Shown: positions 33,610-41,715, counted from the first letter of the stretch. The stretch: DNA of 64,000 nucleotides from SM23-32 sp964434535 (GCA_964434535.1 CAYSWA010000003.1:112274-176273); one strand, 5' to 3'. The notes: generated by a model not told the origin, from the letters alone. Numbers and translations: made by a program.

Positions 33610-35073
33610 ATGCGCATCCTGTATTACGACATCGACACGCTGCGCCCCGACCACCTGGGCTGCTACGGCTACCCGCGCGAGACCTCGCCGAACATCGACC
33701 GCATCGCGCGCGAGGGCACCGTCTTCACCAACTACTACGCCAGCGACGCGCCCTGCCTGCCGTCGCGGGCGGCGCTGTTCCTGGGCCGGCCGGGCATCCA
33801 CACCGGCATCGTCGGCCACGGCGGCAGCGCGGCGGACCCCTTCATCATCGGGCGCGAGCGCGGCTTCCGCTACGGGGCCGAGTGGTCGTCCTGGCCGGCC
33901 GCGATGCGGGGCTGGGGCTTCTACCCGGTCAGCGTCAGCCCCTTCGCCGAACGGCACTCGGCCTGGTGGTTCTACCAGGGCTGGCGCGAGATGTACAACC
34001 CCGGCAAGGGCGGCAGTGAGCGCGCCGACGAGGTCGTGCCGATCGCCCTGGACTGGCTACAGCGCCACGGGCAGGAGGACGGCTGGTTCCTGCACGTCAA
34101 CGTCTGGGACCCCCACACCGCCTACCGCACGCCGGCCGAGTACGGCAATCCCTTCGAGGGCAAGCCCATACCCGACTGGATCGACGAGGAGACGATCGCC
34201 AAGCACCGCGAGGGCTTCGGCCCCCACAGCGCGCAGGAGCCCTGCGGCTTCGGCGGCGAGAGCGGCACTCCCCGCCAGCCCGGCGAGATGCGCAGCATCG
34301 AGGACTTCCGCCGGTGGATCGACGGCTACGACGTGGGCATCCGCTACGCCGACGACTACCTGGGCCGGATACTCGACGCACTGGAGGCCAAGGGCGTCCT
34401 GGACGATACGGCCGTGATCATCAGCTCCGACCACGGCGAGAACCAGGGCGAGCTGAACGTCTACGGCGACCACCAGAGCGCCGACCACGTCACCAACCGC
34501 GTGCCGCTCGTCATCCGCTGGCCGGGCAAGGACGGCGGGCGCGTCAACGAGGGGCTCCACTACAACTACGACCTGCCGCCGACCCTCGGCGAGCTGCTCG
34601 GCGGCGAGGCGCCCGCCAACTGGGAGGGGCGCAGCTTCGCCACCGTGCTGGACGGCGAGGAGTGGGGACGCGACTTCGTGGTCGTGAGCCAGTGTGCCTG
34701 GAGCTGCCAGCGCAGCGTGCGCTTCGGCCCGTGGCTCGTCATGCGCACCTACCACACCGGCATGAAGGACATGGCGCCGGTGATGGCCTTCAACCTGGAA
34801 AGCGATCCCCACGAGACCACCGACCTCGCCGACGAGTACACCGACGTCGCCGAGAAGGGCCTGGCCCTGCTGGAGCGCTGGCACGCCGACATGATGGGCA
34901 CCTCCCGCCGGCTGATCGACCCGATGCGGATCGTGATGGCCGAGGGCGGGCCGTTCCACACCCGCGACCGCCTCGAGGGCTACTGCCGGCGCCTGCGCGA
35001 GACCGGCCGCGAGGGCCACGCCGAGTGGCTCCAGCGCCACCAGGGCGGCTACCTGGTGAGCTGCCCCGAGTGA
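33610..35073 (+). CDS. cytoplasmic-looking arylsulfatase-family protein
   Basis: A 487-residue member of the formylglycine sulfatase family. The modification motif CxPSR is present as C49-L-P-S-R53 (DAPCLPSRAALFLG). Metal-binding residues are seen in YYDIDTLRPDHLGCYGY at the N-terminus and in VIISSDHGEN. NVWDPHTAY supplies the usual His/Asp site. No signal peptide is seen because the catalytic core begins at residue 2, so it acts in the cytoplasm or needs another route. The substrate may be a sulfated glycan or another sulfate ester. It needs a sulfatase-modifying enzyme, not in this window. Confidence 0.9.
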   Translation: MRILYYDIDTLRPDHLGCYGYPRETSPNIDRIAREGTVFTNYYASDAPCLPSRAALFLGRPGIHTGIVGHGGSAADPFIIGRERGFRYGAEWSSWPAAMRGWGFYPVSVSPFAERHSAWWFYQGWREMYNPGKGGSERADEVVPIALDWLQRHGQEDGWFLHVNVWDPHTAYRTPAEYGNPFEGKPIPDWIDEETIAKHREGFGPHSAQEPCGFGGESGTPRQPGEMRSIEDFRRWIDGYDVGIRYADDYLGRILDALEAKGVLDDTAVIISSDHGENQGELNVYGDHQSADHVTNRVPLVIRWPGKDGGRVNEGLHYNYDLPPTLGELLGGEAPANWEGRSFATVLDGEEWGRDFVVVSQCAWSCQRSVRFGPWLVMRTYHTGMKDMAPVMAFNLESDPHETTDLADEYTDVAEKGLALLERWHADMMGTSRRLIDPMRIVMAEGGPFHTRDRLEGYCRRLRETGREGHAEWLQRHQGGYLVSCPE

Positions 35074-35123
35074 CGGCGCCGCGCCCGCCGCCGCGGGCCG
35101 AGCGCCGCTTCAGGAGCCGAGCC

Positions 35124-35426
35124 ATGTTCGTCGTCGCCCTCGCCGACGTGCATGGGGACACACGCCGCCTGGCGGACGCGGCGGAGGACCTGGCCGCAGC
35201 CGACCTGGTGCTGCTCGCCGGCGACCTGACCCGCTTCGGCCACCGCGCCGACGCGGCCCGCGTGGTCGAGGCCGTCCGGGAGGCGAACCCGAACGTGCTC
35301 GCCGTGCCGGGCAACTGCGACTACCCCGACGTCGCCGCCTACCTCGCCGAGGAGGGCATCAGCCTCGAGGCGCGGCGCGAGGTGCGGGGCGGCGTCGAGA
35401 CCCTGGAGATCCGCGGCCTGCCGTAA
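35124..35426 (+). pseudogene. 5' fragment of a calcineurin-like phosphoesterase gene
   Basis: A 100-codon frame with the first metal motifs only: VVALADVHGDTRRL (D-x-H), LLAGDLTRFGH (GD) and VPGNCDYPDV (GNxD). The later HGH/GHTH motifs, which would lie beyond residue 120 in family members of about 200 or more residues, are missing. The frame ends at TAA just where an ACGAAGG word-repeat begins. This is best read as a gene cut short by repeat insertion or deletion. It starts 48 nt after the sulfatase stop. Confidence 0.7.
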
Positions 35427-35550
35427 CGGCAACGTCTCACCACGAAGCACACGAAGGACGGCACGAAGGCACGAAGGACGGCGAACGAGGTGAGGAGAAC
35501 AGCGCAGCGGCAGAGCAAGAGCACGACCAGGAGCAAGAGCGAGACGGAGC
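35427..35550. repeat. CACGAAG word-repeat block downstream of the phosphoesterase fragment
   Basis: The stretch contains tandem degenerate words (CCACGAAGCACACGAAGGAC, then GGCACGAAGGCACGAAGGAC), followed by GAGCAAGAGCGAGAC-type words. It belongs to the 546-nt gene-free region 35427-35972. Confidence 0.8.
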
Positions 35551-35569
35551 CGCGGCCCTGCCCCCGTGT

Positions 35570-35762
35570 GTCATGCTGAGCGCCGCTTCGGTCTTCCGGC
35601 GCGAAGCATCTCCGACCGGAGGGGCCCCCTCGCGCAACACGTGGGCTCGCGGCGAGAACCGCTCCCGGCTACGTCCGGGCCTTCGCCGCGTGAGCATCGG
35701 TCCGGCAAGCCCAGCCCCTGGTCGGAGATCCTTCGTGCCGCCATCGCGGCACTCAGGATGAC
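35570..35762. repeat. 193-bp palindromic element with GTCATGCTGAG ends
   Basis: Left arm 35570-35617 begins GTCATGCTGAGCGCCGC and ends GAAGCATCTCCGACC. The right arm, read on the minus strand from 35762 to 35720, begins GTCATCCTGAGTGCCGC and ends GAAGGATCTCCGACC. The arms are imperfect inverted repeats around a core of about 100 bp. No transposase or reading frame is present. It has the structure of a MITE-like or palindromic dispersed element. Confidence 0.8.
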
Positions 35763-35830
35763 GATCTGTGGGCGCGCCGCCTCCGCCCAGCCCGCGCAGC
35801 GGGCGAGGTCGAGAGCGAGATCGAGTCAGT

Positions 35831-35880
35831 CCTTCTTTGCCGTTCGCCGTTCGTCGTGCTCGTCGTGTCGTCGTGGTAGG
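35831..35880. repeat. GACGAGCACGACGAACGG word-repeat block upstream of prs
   Basis: On the minus strand this consists of CACGACGACACGACGAGCAC and CGACGAACGGCGAACGG words. It lies in opposite orientation to the 35427-35550 block, the two flanking the palindromic element. Confidence 0.65.
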
Positions 35881-35903
35881 TGCGGGCCGCCGCGCCGTTG
35901 CGC

Positions 35904-35931
35904 TTGCGCGCGGGGGGCGCGCCCGTAGAAT
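35904..35931 (+). promoter_or_regulatory. promoter of prs
   Basis: TTGCGC (35904-35909) and TAGAAT (35926-35931) are 16 nt apart. The -10 region is duplicated: GCCCGTAGAATG occurs again with TAGAAT at 35937-35942. Confidence 0.55.
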
Positions 35932-35972
35932 GCCCGTAGAATGGCGACGTTCCCCCCACGGGAGGAAGGACC

Positions 35973-37094
35973 GTGAGCGAGCAGGCATCCAAGGACCGAG
36001 AGACGTTCCTCACCCCCGAGTGGTTCGCCCGCGAGCAGAAGGAGCGGATGGAGTCGGCGCGGGGCCGCCTGCTGATCGCGGGGCTGCGCAGCGGGGCCGA
36101 GCTGGCCGGGCGCGTCGTGGAGCGCTACGGCGAGCTGCTGCGCGAGGCCGGCAGCGCAGACGAAGTGCTCCACCTGGGCGAGATCGACCGCCGGTTCGCC
36201 AACGACGAGACCTGCGTGCGGCTGGACCGGCACGTCGGCGGCTACGACGTCTACCTCATCCAGGCGCTGGTCAACCCGCGCTCCGCGCTGTCGGTCGACG
36301 ACAACTACGCGGCGTTCCTGATCGCGGCGCGCACCTTCTGCGAGCACGGCGCGCGGCACGTCACCGGCATCCTGCCCTACCTGGCCTACGGGCGGCAGGA
36401 CAAGCCGACCAAGTTCCAGCGCGAGCCGACCACGGCGAAGCTGATGGCCGACCTGGCCGTGGCGGCGGGCATCGACCGGCTCGTCTCGTGGGAGCCGCAC
36501 TGCGGGCAGATCCGCGGCTTCTACGCGCCGCTCTGCGTGCACCTGCTGGAGTCGCTGACGCTGTTCGTGGAGCAGTTCGAGCACTGGCGCGGGCGCGAGG
36601 ACGTGATCGTGGTCGCCCCGGACGTGGGGGCCTCGAAGTTCGTCACCCACTTCGGCCGGGCGCTGGAGCTGGAGTGCGCCATCGCCAGCAAGTACCGCCC
36701 CCGCCCCGACGAGGCGGCGATCACGCAGGTCATCGGCGAGTTCGCCGGCAAGCGCGTCGCCCTGCTGCTCGACGACGAGATCAGCACCGGCGGCACGGTC
36801 TACGCCCTGGCCCGCAAGCTGGTCAAGGACTACCAGATCGAAGAGGTGCACGTCGGCGTCTCGCACAACCACTGCCTGCCGATCGCCCGCGAGCGCCTGG
36901 CCGAGCTCCACGAGCAGGGCGCCCTGCGCAGCGTGCTGGTGACCAACAGCATCCCCCAGACTGACGAGTTCCTGGAGCTGCCGTTCTTCGAGGCGCGCTG
37001 CCTCTCCGATGCGCTGGCGCGCACCATCAACCGCATCCACTACAACCGCTCGGTCAGCGAAGTCTTCTGGCGGCCCGGCGCCGAGGGGGGATGA
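35973..37094 (+). CDS. prs: divergent ribose-phosphate pyrophosphokinase
   Basis: A 373-residue PRPP synthase-family protein, longer than the usual 310-330. The fold is recognisable from ILPYLAYGRQDKPTKFQREP (135-152), the PRPP loop LLLDDEISTGGT (265-275), and ASKYRPRPDE (238-247), which matches the catalytic loop usually reading DKRRPRPN, so Lys240 is kept but the next Arg is Tyr. The ATP/catalytic His motif reads SWEPHCGQIRGF instead of VDLHAGQIQGF. An extra N-terminal stretch of about 30 residues precedes the first domain. The GTG start has GGAGGAAGG upstream. It may be the cell's PRPP enzyme or a specialised paralogue; a canonical copy elsewhere is possible. Confidence 0.82.
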   Translation: MSEQASKDRETFLTPEWFAREQKERMESARGRLLIAGLRSGAELAGRVVERYGELLREAGSADEVLHLGEIDRRFANDETCVRLDRHVGGYDVYLIQALVNPRSALSVDDNYAAFLIAARTFCEHGARHVTGILPYLAYGRQDKPTKFQREPTTAKLMADLAVAAGIDRLVSWEPHCGQIRGFYAPLCVHLLESLTLFVEQFEHWRGREDVIVVAPDVGASKFVTHFGRALELECAIASKYRPRPDEAAITQVIGEFAGKRVALLLDDEISTGGTVYALARKLVKDYQIEEVHVGVSHNHCLPIARERLAELHEQGALRSVLVTNSIPQTDEFLELPFFEARCLSDALARTINRIHYNRSVSEVFWRPGAEGG

Positions 37095-37348
37095 AGATGG
37101 CCGAAGGCCAGCCGTTCCGCTACTGCCTGAACACCAGCACCATCCGGGGCCAGGGGCTCGGCCTGCCCGCCGTCCCGATTTCGGTTCGTTTCGTAATGGG
37201 GCTTGTGGGCCGCTTGCAGGGCCTTCACAGCCGCCCGGGCGGCGTGCAGCACATTCTACGCGCTGGGCGCGCGGCGCGTGTCCCATTCGGGCGCATTCGG
37301 GCGGTCGGCCCGCGCGCTGCGCTTGGCCGGCGCGGCGCCTTCGGCTAA
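37091..37348 (+). pseudogene. 5' remnant of a sugar-phosphate isomerase/epimerase gene
   Basis: The ATG overlaps the prs stop (ATGA), as in a coupled operon gene. The first 25 or so residues, AEGQPFRYCLNTSTIRGQGL, look like the opening strand of xylose isomerase-like TIM-barrel proteins (NTSTIRGQ). After GLP the frame enters a GGTTCGTTTCG-type repeat and loses resemblance, ending at 37348. A full-length member would have about 270 residues. I read this as a truncated gene. Confidence 0.55.
37170..37260. repeat. GATTTCGGTTCGTTTCGTAA-type intergenic repeat
   Basis: This AT-richer stretch interrupts the isomerase remnant. On the minus strand it could be read as AAHKPHYETNRNRD in a short frame. 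That resembles spurious peptides I recall being predicted from dispersed repeats in other genomes, so I treat it as non-coding. Confidence 0.45.
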
Positions 37349-37351
37349 AAT
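37323..37351 (+). promoter_or_regulatory. promoter of the lpdA-lipB-lipA operon
   Basis: TTGGCC (37323-37328) and TAAAAT (37346-37351) are 17 nt apart, about 52 nt upstream of the lpdA ATG. Confidence 0.6.
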
Positions 37352-37403
37352 GACGCTCCGGGGGCGGACGGACCGGCGTCACTCTCGCACCGACGAGGCA
37401 CCG

Positions 37404-38801
37404 ATGGGCGACAGGTACGACTTCGACGTGGCGGTGATCGGCGCCGGCCCGGCCGGCTACGTGGCGGGCATCCGCGCGGCGCAGCTCGGCGCCAGGGCAT
37501 GCGTCATCGAGAAGGGACACTTGGGCGGGGTCTGCACCAACGTCGGCTGCATCCCGACCAAGGTCCTGTGGCAAACGGCCGAGCTGCTGCTGGAGGCGCG
37601 GCGGGCCGACGAGTTCGGCGTGGATGTCGGCAAGGTCACGCTCGACTACGGCGCGCTGGCCGCCCGCCGCGACGAGATCATCGAGAAGCTGCGCGGCGGC
37701 ATCCAGTCGCTGCTCGGCGGCAACGACGTGGAGCTGCTGCGCGGGGCCGCCGCCTTCACCGACTCCCACGCCGTCCGCGTGAAGGGCGATGAGCTGGACG
37801 AGCAGATCACGGCCGAGAAGATCATCATCGCCACCGGCTCCCGCGCCATCGGAATCCCGCCCGCCCCGTTCGACCACGAGCTGATCATCGACAGCAGCGA
37901 CGCGGTGAGCGCCGACGCGCTGCCCGGCTCGATCCTGATCATCGGCGGCGGCTACATCGGGGTCGAGTTCGCCAGCATCTACGCCGCCTGCGGGGTCGAG
38001 GTCACCGTGGTGGAGATGCTCGACCGCCTGCTGGCGGCGATGGACGCCGACTGCGCCCGCGAGGTGGTCAAGTTCCTGAAGAAGTCGGGCGTCAATATCC
38101 TGACCGGCACGAAGCTGGCGGAGACCGCCGCCGGCGACGGCTCGGTCAAGGCGACGCTCTCCGACGGGCAGGAGGTCGAGGCCGAGAAGATGCTCGTCTG
38201 CGTGGGACGCCGCCCCGACTGCGAAGGGCTCGACATCGAGAAGGCCGGCGTCGAGCCGGGCGAACGCGGGGGGGTGAAGGTCAACGAGCGCCTCCAGACC
38301 TCGCAGGAGCACATCTACGGGGTCGGCGACGCGATCGGCGAGCCGCTGCTGGCGCACGTGGCGAGCCACGAGGCCCTCGTCGCCGCCGCACACGCCACCG
38401 GCACGATTACGGCGAAGATGGACTACCGCGTCGTGCCCGCCTGCGTCTTCGTCCACCCGGAGATCGCCACCGTCGGCCTGCTGGAGGAAGAGGCCCGGGA
38501 GAAGTACGGCGAGGTGGAGGTGAAGAAGTTCCCCTTCCGCGCCCTCGGCAAGGCGCACATCAGCGGGCAGACCGACGGGCTGGTGAAGATGATCGCCGAC
38601 GCCGAGACGGGCCAGCTGGTGGGCGTGCACATCGCCGCCGCCGACGCCAGCTCGCTGCTCGGCGAGGCGGCGCTCGCCCTGAAGCTCGAATGCACGGCCG
38701 AGGAGCTCTCCGAGACGATCCACGCGCACCCGACTCTGGCGGAGTCGCTGCGCGAGGCCGCCGACGGCCTGATCGGGATGCCGGTCAACTGGATGGGCTG
38801 A
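37404..38801 (+). CDS. lpdA: dihydrolipoyl dehydrogenase (E3)
   Basis: A 465-residue flavoprotein disulfide reductase. The FAD motif is AVIGAGPAGYVAGIRAAQLG, the redox pair is Cys44/Cys49 in GGVCTNVGCIPTK, the NAD motif is IIGGGYIGVEFASIYA, and the C-terminal His-Glu pair is in IHAHPTLAESL. It re-oxidises dihydrolipoyl groups for 2-oxoacid dehydrogenases or the glycine cleavage system. The ATG at 37404 is preceded by the promoter at 37323. It heads an operon for lipoylation: lipB, lipA and a lipoyl-domain protein follow. Confidence 0.96.
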   Translation: MGDRYDFDVAVIGAGPAGYVAGIRAAQLGARACVIEKGHLGGVCTNVGCIPTKVLWQTAELLLEARRADEFGVDVGKVTLDYGALAARRDEIIEKLRGGIQSLLGGNDVELLRGAAAFTDSHAVRVKGDELDEQITAEKIIIATGSRAIGIPPAPFDHELIIDSSDAVSADALPGSILIIGGGYIGVEFASIYAACGVEVTVVEMLDRLLAAMDADCAREVVKFLKKSGVNILTGTKLAETAAGDGSVKATLSDGQEVEAEKMLVCVGRRPDCEGLDIEKAGVEPGERGGVKVNERLQTSQEHIYGVGDAIGEPLLAHVASHEALVAAAHATGTITAKMDYRVVPACVFVHPEIATVGLLEEEAREKYGEVEVKKFPFRALGKAHISGQTDGLVKMIADAETGQLVGVHIAAADASSLLGEAALALKLECTAEELSETIHAHPTLAESLREAADGLIGMPVNWMG

Positions 38802-38821
38802 GCCGCGAGGAGCCAGCGCAC

Positions 38822-39523
38822 TTGCCGCACCGTGACGCCACGACTGCCGCCCCCGAGCCGCTCGCCGTCCATGGCCTGACGCGGATGGGCTACGAGGAGG
38901 CGCTCGCGCTCCAGGTGAGCTTGCGGGAGGTCTGCATCGAAGGCGGCGGCGAGGCGCTGCTGCTGGTCGAGCACCCGCCGACCATCACCCTCGGACGCAA
39001 GGGGAGCCGGGACGACATCGTGGCGCCGCTGGGGGAGCTGCGCCGCCGGGGCGTGCGGGTCTTCGAGGCGGGCCGGGGCGGCCGGGCCACCTATCACGGC
39101 CCCGGCCAGCTTGTGGCCTACCCGATCCTCGACCTGCGCCGCCGCGGCCGCAGCCTGCATCGCTACCTGCGCGAGCTGGAGGCGTGGCTCGTGCGGCTCT
39201 GCCGGCGCTTCGGCGTGGCCGCCCACGCCGGCTCGCCGCAGACCGGCGTCTGGGTCGGGGAGCGCAAGATCGCCTCGATCGGCGTCGCCGCCCGCCGGTG
39301 GGTCAGCTACCACGGGGTGGCGCTGAACGTGACGACGGACCCCTCGGCCTTCGAGCTGATCGTGCCCTGCGGGCTGCGCGGGGTGCGGATGACCTCGCTG
39401 GCGGCGGAGCTCGGCGAGGCGCCGCCGATGGACGCGGTCGCCCAGGCCGCCGCGGCGCTCTTCGCCGAGCAGTTCGGCCCCTGCGTCGCACCGCCGGCAC
39501 AGACGGAGGCCGGGGCCCGATGA
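38822..39523 (+). CDS. lipB: octanoyl-ACP:protein N-octanoyltransferase
   Basis: LipB moves octanoate from ACP to the lysine of a lipoyl domain. The preferred TTG start at 38822 has GAGGAG upstream and gives 233 residues. The catalytic Lys149 is in ERKIASIGV and the catalytic Cys183 in VPCGLRG. GRGGRATYHGPGQLVAYPI is the family signature. Later ATG codons would cut off the first strand. It follows lpdA by about 20 nt, and its TGA overlaps the lipA ATG. Confidence 0.94.
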   Translation: MPHRDATTAAPEPLAVHGLTRMGYEEALALQVSLREVCIEGGGEALLLVEHPPTITLGRKGSRDDIVAPLGELRRRGVRVFEAGRGGRATYHGPGQLVAYPILDLRRRGRSLHRYLRELEAWLVRLCRRFGVAAHAGSPQTGVWVGERKIASIGVAARRWVSYHGVALNVTTDPSAFELIVPCGLRGVRMTSLAAELGEAPPMDAVAQAAAALFAEQFGPCVAPPAQTEAGAR

Positions 39524-40389
39524 GCGAGCGACGCCGGTTCCCCGAATGGCTCCGCAAGCGCGTGCCGCCCGGCGGGAGCACGGCGCCGGTCAGCCGGCTG
39601 CTGCGCGAGCTGCGGCTGCACACCGTCTGCCGCGAGGCGCGCTGCCCGAACACCGGGGAGTGCTTCGCCCGGGGCACGGCCACCTTCATGATCCTGGGGC
39701 GCGTCTGCACGCGGGACTGCGCCTTCTGCGCGGTGGTCGGCGGTGAGCCGGCCCCGCCCGACCCCGAGGAGCCGGAGCGCGTGGCCGAGGCGGCGCGCCG
39801 GCTCGGCCTGCGCCACGTGGTGCTGACCAGCGTCACGCGCGACGACCTGGCCGACGGAGGCAGCGCGCAGTTCGCCGCCACCGTCCGGGCCGTGCACGGC
39901 GCGACGGACGCAACGCTCGAGGTGCTCGTCCCCGACTTCGGGGGCCGGCGCGAGGAGCTGGAGCGCGTCCTTGACGCCGGGCCGGAGGTGCTCAATCATA
40001 ACGTCGAGACGGTGCCGCGGCTCTACCCCGAGGTGCGGCCGCAGGCCGACTACCGGCGTTCGATCGACGTGCTGGCCCGTTCGGCGGGCCGCGCCCCGCT
40101 GACCAAGAGCGGGCTGATGCTCGGCCTGGGCGAGGCGGCCGGCGAAGTGCAGGCCGTGCTGACGGACCTGCGCGCGGCGGGCTGCCGTGCCCTGACGCTG
40201 GGGCAGTACCTGGCCCCTTCGCCGCAGCATCACCCCGTGGCCCGGTTCGTGCCCCCAGAGCGGTTCGCCGAACTCGCCGACGAAGCCCGCCGGATCGGCT
40301 TCGACGCCGTCCAGAGCGGCCCGTTCGTGCGCAGCAGCTACCGGGCCGAGGCGGCGCTGGAGGCCGCCGCGCGTTGCCACGCTGACTGA
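39520..40389 (+). CDS. lipA: lipoyl synthase
   Basis: LipA is the radical-SAM enzyme that inserts two sulfurs into protein-bound octanoate. It has 289 residues. The auxiliary cluster cysteines are C37, C42 and C48 (CREARCPNTGEC), and the radical-SAM motif CxxxCxxC is C63, C67 and C70 (CTRDCAFC). The C-terminal RSSY motif, which provides the serine ligand of the auxiliary cluster, is in FVRSSYRAE. It overlaps lipB by 4 nt and precedes the lipoyl-carrier gene by 36 nt. Confidence 0.96.
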   Translation: MSERRRFPEWLRKRVPPGGSTAPVSRLLRELRLHTVCREARCPNTGECFARGTATFMILGRVCTRDCAFCAVVGGEPAPPDPEEPERVAEAARRLGLRHVVLTSVTRDDLADGGSAQFAATVRAVHGATDATLEVLVPDFGGRREELERVLDAGPEVLNHNVETVPRLYPEVRPQADYRRSIDVLARSAGRAPLTKSGLMLGLGEAAGEVQAVLTDLRAAGCRALTLGQYLAPSPQHHPVARFVPPERFAELADEARRIGFDAVQSGPFVRSSYRAEAALEAAARCHAD

Positions 40390-40425
40390 ATCAGGACGCT
40401 TTCATCACCGCACATGGAGGAAGAG

Positions 40426-40668
40426 ATGGCCCACGAGGCGAAGTTGCCGCCGCTCGGAGAGGACGCCCCCGACGAGGCCGAGGTCTCGTTCTGGTACGTC
40501 GAGGAGGGAGACTCGATCCAGGAAGGCGAAGACATGGTCGAGATGGTCACCGACAAGGCCGCCTTCACCGTGCCCGCGCCGGCCGGCGGCACCGTCCAGA
40601 GCATCGTCGCCGACGAGGGCGACAAGGTGCAGGTCGGCGAGGTGATGGCCGTCATCGAGGAGGACTAA
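40426..40668 (+). CDS. free-standing lipoyl (biotinyl-lipoyl) domain protein
   Basis: An 80-residue protein made of a single lipoyl domain. The acceptor lysine is Lys44 in EMVTDKAAFTVPAPAGG, the usual hairpin DKA motif, and GDKVQVGEVMAVIE closes the fold. No peripheral subunit-binding or acyltransferase domain follows, so it is not an E2. The ATG at 40426 is preferred to that at 40414 because GGAGG (40416-40420) lies correctly before it. Coupled to lipA, it is an obvious substrate for LipB/LipA and may carry acyl groups for the fused E1 enzyme. Alternative: a GcvH-like or carrier role. It lacks GcvH length (about 125). Confidence 0.85.
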   Translation: MAHEAKLPPLGEDAPDEAEVSFWYVEEGDSIQEGEDMVEMVTDKAAFTVPAPAGGTVQSIVADEGDKVQVGEVMAVIEED

Positions 40669-40689
40669 GCACGCGCCACAGGGGCACAG

Positions 40690-41715
40690 ATGGCGTTCGA
40701 TAACATCCCCGATCAGGCCGAGGCGGCGCGGCGCCTGAGGACGGCGCTGCGGGCCGGGCGGCTGGCGCACGCCTTCCTGTTCGCCGGCTCGGTCGGCACG
40801 GGGCGGATGGCCGTGGCGCGCGAGCTCGCCGCCGTGCTGCTCTGCGGCGAGGACGAGCGGCCGGACGACTACTGCGGCCGCTGCCAGAGCTGCCGCCTGA
40901 TGGCCGGCGGCGACCACCCCGACTACTACGAGGCCGGCGTGCCCGAGGGGCGCCAGTCGCTGCCGATCGCCACCGTCCGGGAACTCCAGCGCATCGCCGC
41001 CCTCAAGCCGGTGCGGGCGGCGCGGCGCGTCTTCGTGCTGCGCGAGGCGGAGCGGATGACCATCGAGGCGGCCAACTGCCTGCTGAAGACCCTCGAAGAG
41101 CCGCCCGGCGGCTCCCTGTTCATCCTGGTCGCCTCGAGCCTGCGCGAGCTGCCCGAGACGATCCGCAGCCGCTGCCAGGTGGTCCGCTTCGCCGCCCTGG
41201 AGCCCGAGCGCCTCGCCGAGCGGCTCGTCGCAACGGGGGCCGATGAGGCCGACGCCCGCTGGCTGGCCCGCCGGGCGTGGGGAAGCCCCGGACTGGCGGA
41301 GCGGCTGAGGGAGGCCGGGCTGCCCGAGTTCAACCGCGAGCTGATCGAGCGGCTGCGGGCGGCCGGGGCCGGGGAGAACTTCGCGCTCAGCGACTGGCTC
41401 GGCGAGCAGGCATCCGCCGGCTCGCGCTCCGGTTCGGAAGCGCGGGCGGCGCTCCAGGAGCTTCTGGAGTGCGCGCTGGTCTACTACCGGGACCTCGCCC
41501 TCGCGGCGGCCGCCGGGCCGCAGGCGCCGCTGTGCAACGCCGCCGAGGCCGGGGCCATCGCCGCGCGGGCCGCCGGCGAGCCGGCCGAGGAGTTCCTCGA
41601 GCGCGCCGACCTCGTCCTGGAGGCCATCGAAGCGGTCGGCGCCAACGCCCAGCGCCGCCTGGCGCTGGACGACCTGCTGACCCGCCTGGGACGCCGCGCG
41701 GAGCGCCGCCCGTGA
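40690..41715 (+). CDS. holB: DNA polymerase III delta-prime subunit
   Basis: A 341-residue clamp-loader protein. The N-terminal AAA+ domain begins HAFLFAGSVGTGRMA, where the Walker A lysine is Arg, as expected for a delta-prime that does not hydrolyse ATP. The zinc-binding cysteines are CGEDER with CGRCQSC. The arginine finger motif SRC is in IRSRCQVV. The protein would work with the DnaE of this window through the clamp loader. It follows the lipoyl-carrier gene by 21 nt, and its TGA overlaps the rsgA GTG. Confidence 0.92.
   Translation: MAFDNIPDQAEAARRLRTALRAGRLAHAFLFAGSVGTGRMAVARELAAVLLCGEDERPDDYCGRCQSCRLMAGGDHPDYYEAGVPEGRQSLPIATVRELQRIAALKPVRAARRVFVLREAERMTIEAANCLLKTLEEPPGGSLFILVASSLRELPETIRSRCQVVRFAALEPERLAERLVATGADEADARWLARRAWGSPGLAERLREAGLPEFNRELIERLRAAGAGENFALSDWLGEQASAGSRSGSEARAALQELLECALVYYRDLALAAAAGPQAPLCNAAEAGAIAARAAGEPAEEFLERADLVLEAIEAVGANAQRRLALDDLLTRLGRRAERRP

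Noticed and set aside
35427..35880. Word-repeats as a CRISPR array
   Set aside because: Units are 8-11 nt, degenerate and without unique spacers of constant length, and no cas gene is present.
37040..37252. 70-codon minus-strand frame containing KPHYETNRNRD
   Set aside because: It overlaps the end of prs and is made largely of an intergenic repeat; likely a spurious prediction.
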